In this document: piece after piece, positions 54,631-55,915 of the stretch
Layout of the letters: each line of letters begins with the position of its first letter
Position numbering within the stretch: position 1 is the first letter of the stretch
Origin: Geodermatophilus chilensis
GTDB lineage: Bacteria > Actinomycetota > Actinomycetes > Mycobacteriales > Geodermatophilaceae
Assembly: GCF_002802985.1 (NCBI RefSeq)
Contig: NZ_NVPT01000010.1
Location: 1-55,915 of the forward strand
Length of the DNA: 55,915 bases
Direction: 5' to 3'
Made by a program: the position numbers and the translations under genes
Notes under the pieces: generated by a model
What the model saw: the letters and a program-made list of their open reading frames with translations, nothing else
Database searches by the model: none
Told to the model about the DNA's origin: nothing

Positions 54631-55915
54631 CTACCGCGCGGTTGCCGACGAAGGTGACGGCCGGCGTGCGGGGACGGACGGCGGCGACGGCGTCCGGGAC
54701 GACCGGGGCGGGCAGGGACGGCGTCGGCTCGGGGGCGTGCCGGCGCCGGCGGACGCCCCGGTGGCCCAGATGGCCACCGGCAGCAGGCACATGGTCAGGC
54801 TCAGCACCGCCCAGACGCGGATCGCCGCGTGGGTGTGGCCGAGCAGCTGCGAGGTCGTCAGCGCGGTCAGCAGCACGGTGGCCCAGACGAGGTGCCGGGT
54901 GAAGGAGGTCGGCCGGTCACCGGAGACCGCGCCCTTGCGGGTGACGGCGAAGCCGGTGCTGCGGTTGCGCACCGCGGCCCACAGCGCGCTGACGTACAGC
55001 GGCGTCGACATCACCGAGATGGCCATCCCGCTGACGCCCGAGGAGCCCTCCTCCTCGTGCGGGCTGACGTTGTGCTTGCGGTTCCAGAAGTAGACCGCGA
55101 CCTGCAGCACGGCGGCGTTGACGTAGAGCATCAGCCACAGTTGGGCGGAGACGAGCAGGCCGGCGACGCCGGTCAGCAGGTAGGCGACCAGGTTGCTGAC
55201 GCCCAGCACCCAGCTGATGGCGGTCGCCGGGTAGTAGGACATCAACAGCGCGTAGTGCGCCCGCCGCGGGAACGACAGCCGCGGGGCCAGCCGCCAGAAC
55301 CGGCGCAGCACGACCTCGTCGGTGCCGCGGGCCCACCGGCCCTGCTGGGTGAAGTAGTCCCGCCAGGTGCTCGGGCCCTCGCCCACGGCCAGGACGTCGG
55401 GGGTGTAGACGGACTTCCACGCCGCGCCGGTCTCGGGATTGGTGCTGGCGTGCCAGACGATGCTGGTCGCGGCGTCCTCGGTGATCGAGTCCTGCAGGCC
55501 ACCGATGGCCTGCAGGGAGGAGACGCGCACCGCGTTGTTGGTGCCGACGAACATCGCGGTGGTGAACCGGTTGGCCGCCCGCTGCAGGACGCTGTGGAAG
55601 AGGTACTGCTGCGACTCCGCGGCGCGGGTGACGAAGTTGTCGTAGTTGCCGTAGACCTGCGGGCCCACCACGAAGGCGACGTCCGGGTCGTGGAAGTAGC
55701 CCATCAGCCGCTCGACCATGTTCGGCAGCGGGACGTGGTCGGTGTCGACCGACACCCAGAAGTCGTAGTCGTCGCCGTGCGCGTCCAGCCAGGCGTTGTA
55801 GTTGCCGTGCTTGGTCTTCGTCTTGTGCCGGCCGGCGGGCTGGTTCCACTCCGGCACCCCCCGTCGGGTGAAGTGCCGGACGCCGAGCTCGGCGCACATG
55901 GCGCGCACCGCCGGG
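54631..55915 (-). CDS. cslA: Cellulose synthase-like glycosyltransferase 2, partial and frameshifted
   Basis: The C-terminal ~425 residues of a GT2 membrane synthase; the 5' end is off the contig. Catalytic signatures D-D-D-QxxRW: VSVDTDHVPLP, SITEDAATS and FTQQGRWARG. About six membrane helices follow. The frame as given ends at 54631 in an arginine/serine-rich tail that looks out of frame. Adding one base at the G5 run 54731-54735 (C5 on the coding strand) restores PEPTPSLPAPVVPDAVAA and a stop at 54599 overlapping glxA by 4 bases, so a one-base deletion is likely. CslA is assumed to make a beta-glucan at the cell surface, with GlxA and the GH6 enzyme. Confidence 0.85.
   Translation of the reverse strand, partial: PAVRAMCAELGVRHFTRRGVPEWNQPAGRHKTKTKHGNYNAWLDAHGDDYDFWVSVDTDHVPLPNMVERLMGYFHDPDVAFVVGPQVYGNYDNFVTRAAESQQYLFHSVLQRAANRFTTAMFVGTNNAVRVSSLQAIGGLQDSITEDAATSIVWHASTNPETGAAWKSVYTPDVLAVGEGPSTWRDYFTQQGRWARGTDEVVLRRFWRLAPRLSFPRRAHYALLMSYYPATAISWVLGVSNLVAYLLTGVAGLLVSAQLWLMLYVNAAVLQVAVYFWNRKHNVSPHEEEGSSGVSGMAISVMSTPLYVSALWAAVRNRSTGFAVTRKGAVSGDRPTSFTRHLVWATVLLTALTTSQLLGHTHAAIRVWAVLSLTMCLLPVAIWATGASAGAGTPPSRRRPCPPRSSRTPSPPSVPARRPSPSSATAR

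Overview
The window is high-GC actinobacterial DNA. A tmRNA with the actinobacterial-type tag ADSSQRDFALAA, a mycothiol-type formaldehyde dehydrogenase, the prfB-ftsE-ftsX-smpB order, an SCO6745-like gene and a cslA-glxA-GH6 locus all point to Actinomycetota. I would guess a Geodermatophilaceae-like soil or rock actinobacterium, but nothing here fixes the genus. The first ~139 bases are not genomic: they contain an Illumina P5/Nextera adapter, so the contig starts in a library artefact, and the first gene (a LytR C-terminal-domain protein) is cut.

Layout. (1) 140-1458: cut LytR_C gene and an ornithine cyclodeaminase-family gene. (2) 1944-5857: four coupled genes for a surface glycan (two GT4 glycosyltransferases, an acetyltransferase, a methyltransferase), with related hairpin repeats on both sides. 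(3) 6324-34260: a large one-carbon island, described below. (4) 35193-39425: tmRNA, CorA, an SLC13 transporter, a CMD-family protein. (5) 39422-43091: SCO6745-like protein, tyrosine phosphatase, GYD protein, amidohydrolase, quinone reductase. (6) 43092-46638: smpB, ftsX, ftsE, prfB. (7) 46685-50587: small membrane protein, GGDEF-EAL enzyme, cutA, patatin. (8) 50745-55915: secreted CHRD-like protein and a cslA-glxA-GH6 exopolysaccharide locus running off the end.

The one-carbon island reads as a nearly complete route from a methylated amine, most likely glycine betaine, to pyruvate and formate. A BCCT transporter imports it. A three-component Rieske oxygenase (oxygenase, Rieske ferredoxin, FAD reductase) removes the first methyl as formaldehyde, which the mycothiol-dependent dehydrogenase and a metallo-beta-lactamase-fold partner would oxidise. 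Dimethylglycine oxidase and heterotetrameric sarcosine oxidase (SoxBDAG) take the remaining methyls onto tetrahydrofolate (THF). GlyA joins C1 to glycine to give serine, and SdaA makes pyruvate. Surplus methylene-THF goes through FolD, FchA and PurU to formate, freeing THF. THF biosynthesis genes (folP, folC, a pabB-pabC fusion) sit inside the same operons.

Two regulators appear to divide the work. A GntR/FCD protein lies beside a TGGTATATCAG box that is repeated in front of glyA-sox. An IclR protein lies among TGTTGCGCTATC boxes found upstream of the oxygenase, the ferredoxin/IclR pair and the transporter. The FolD copy lacks the lysine needed for cyclohydrolase activity, and a separate cyclohydrolase (FchA) is encoded directly upstream of it.

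All functional calls rest on motifs and gene order read by eye; no database search was run.
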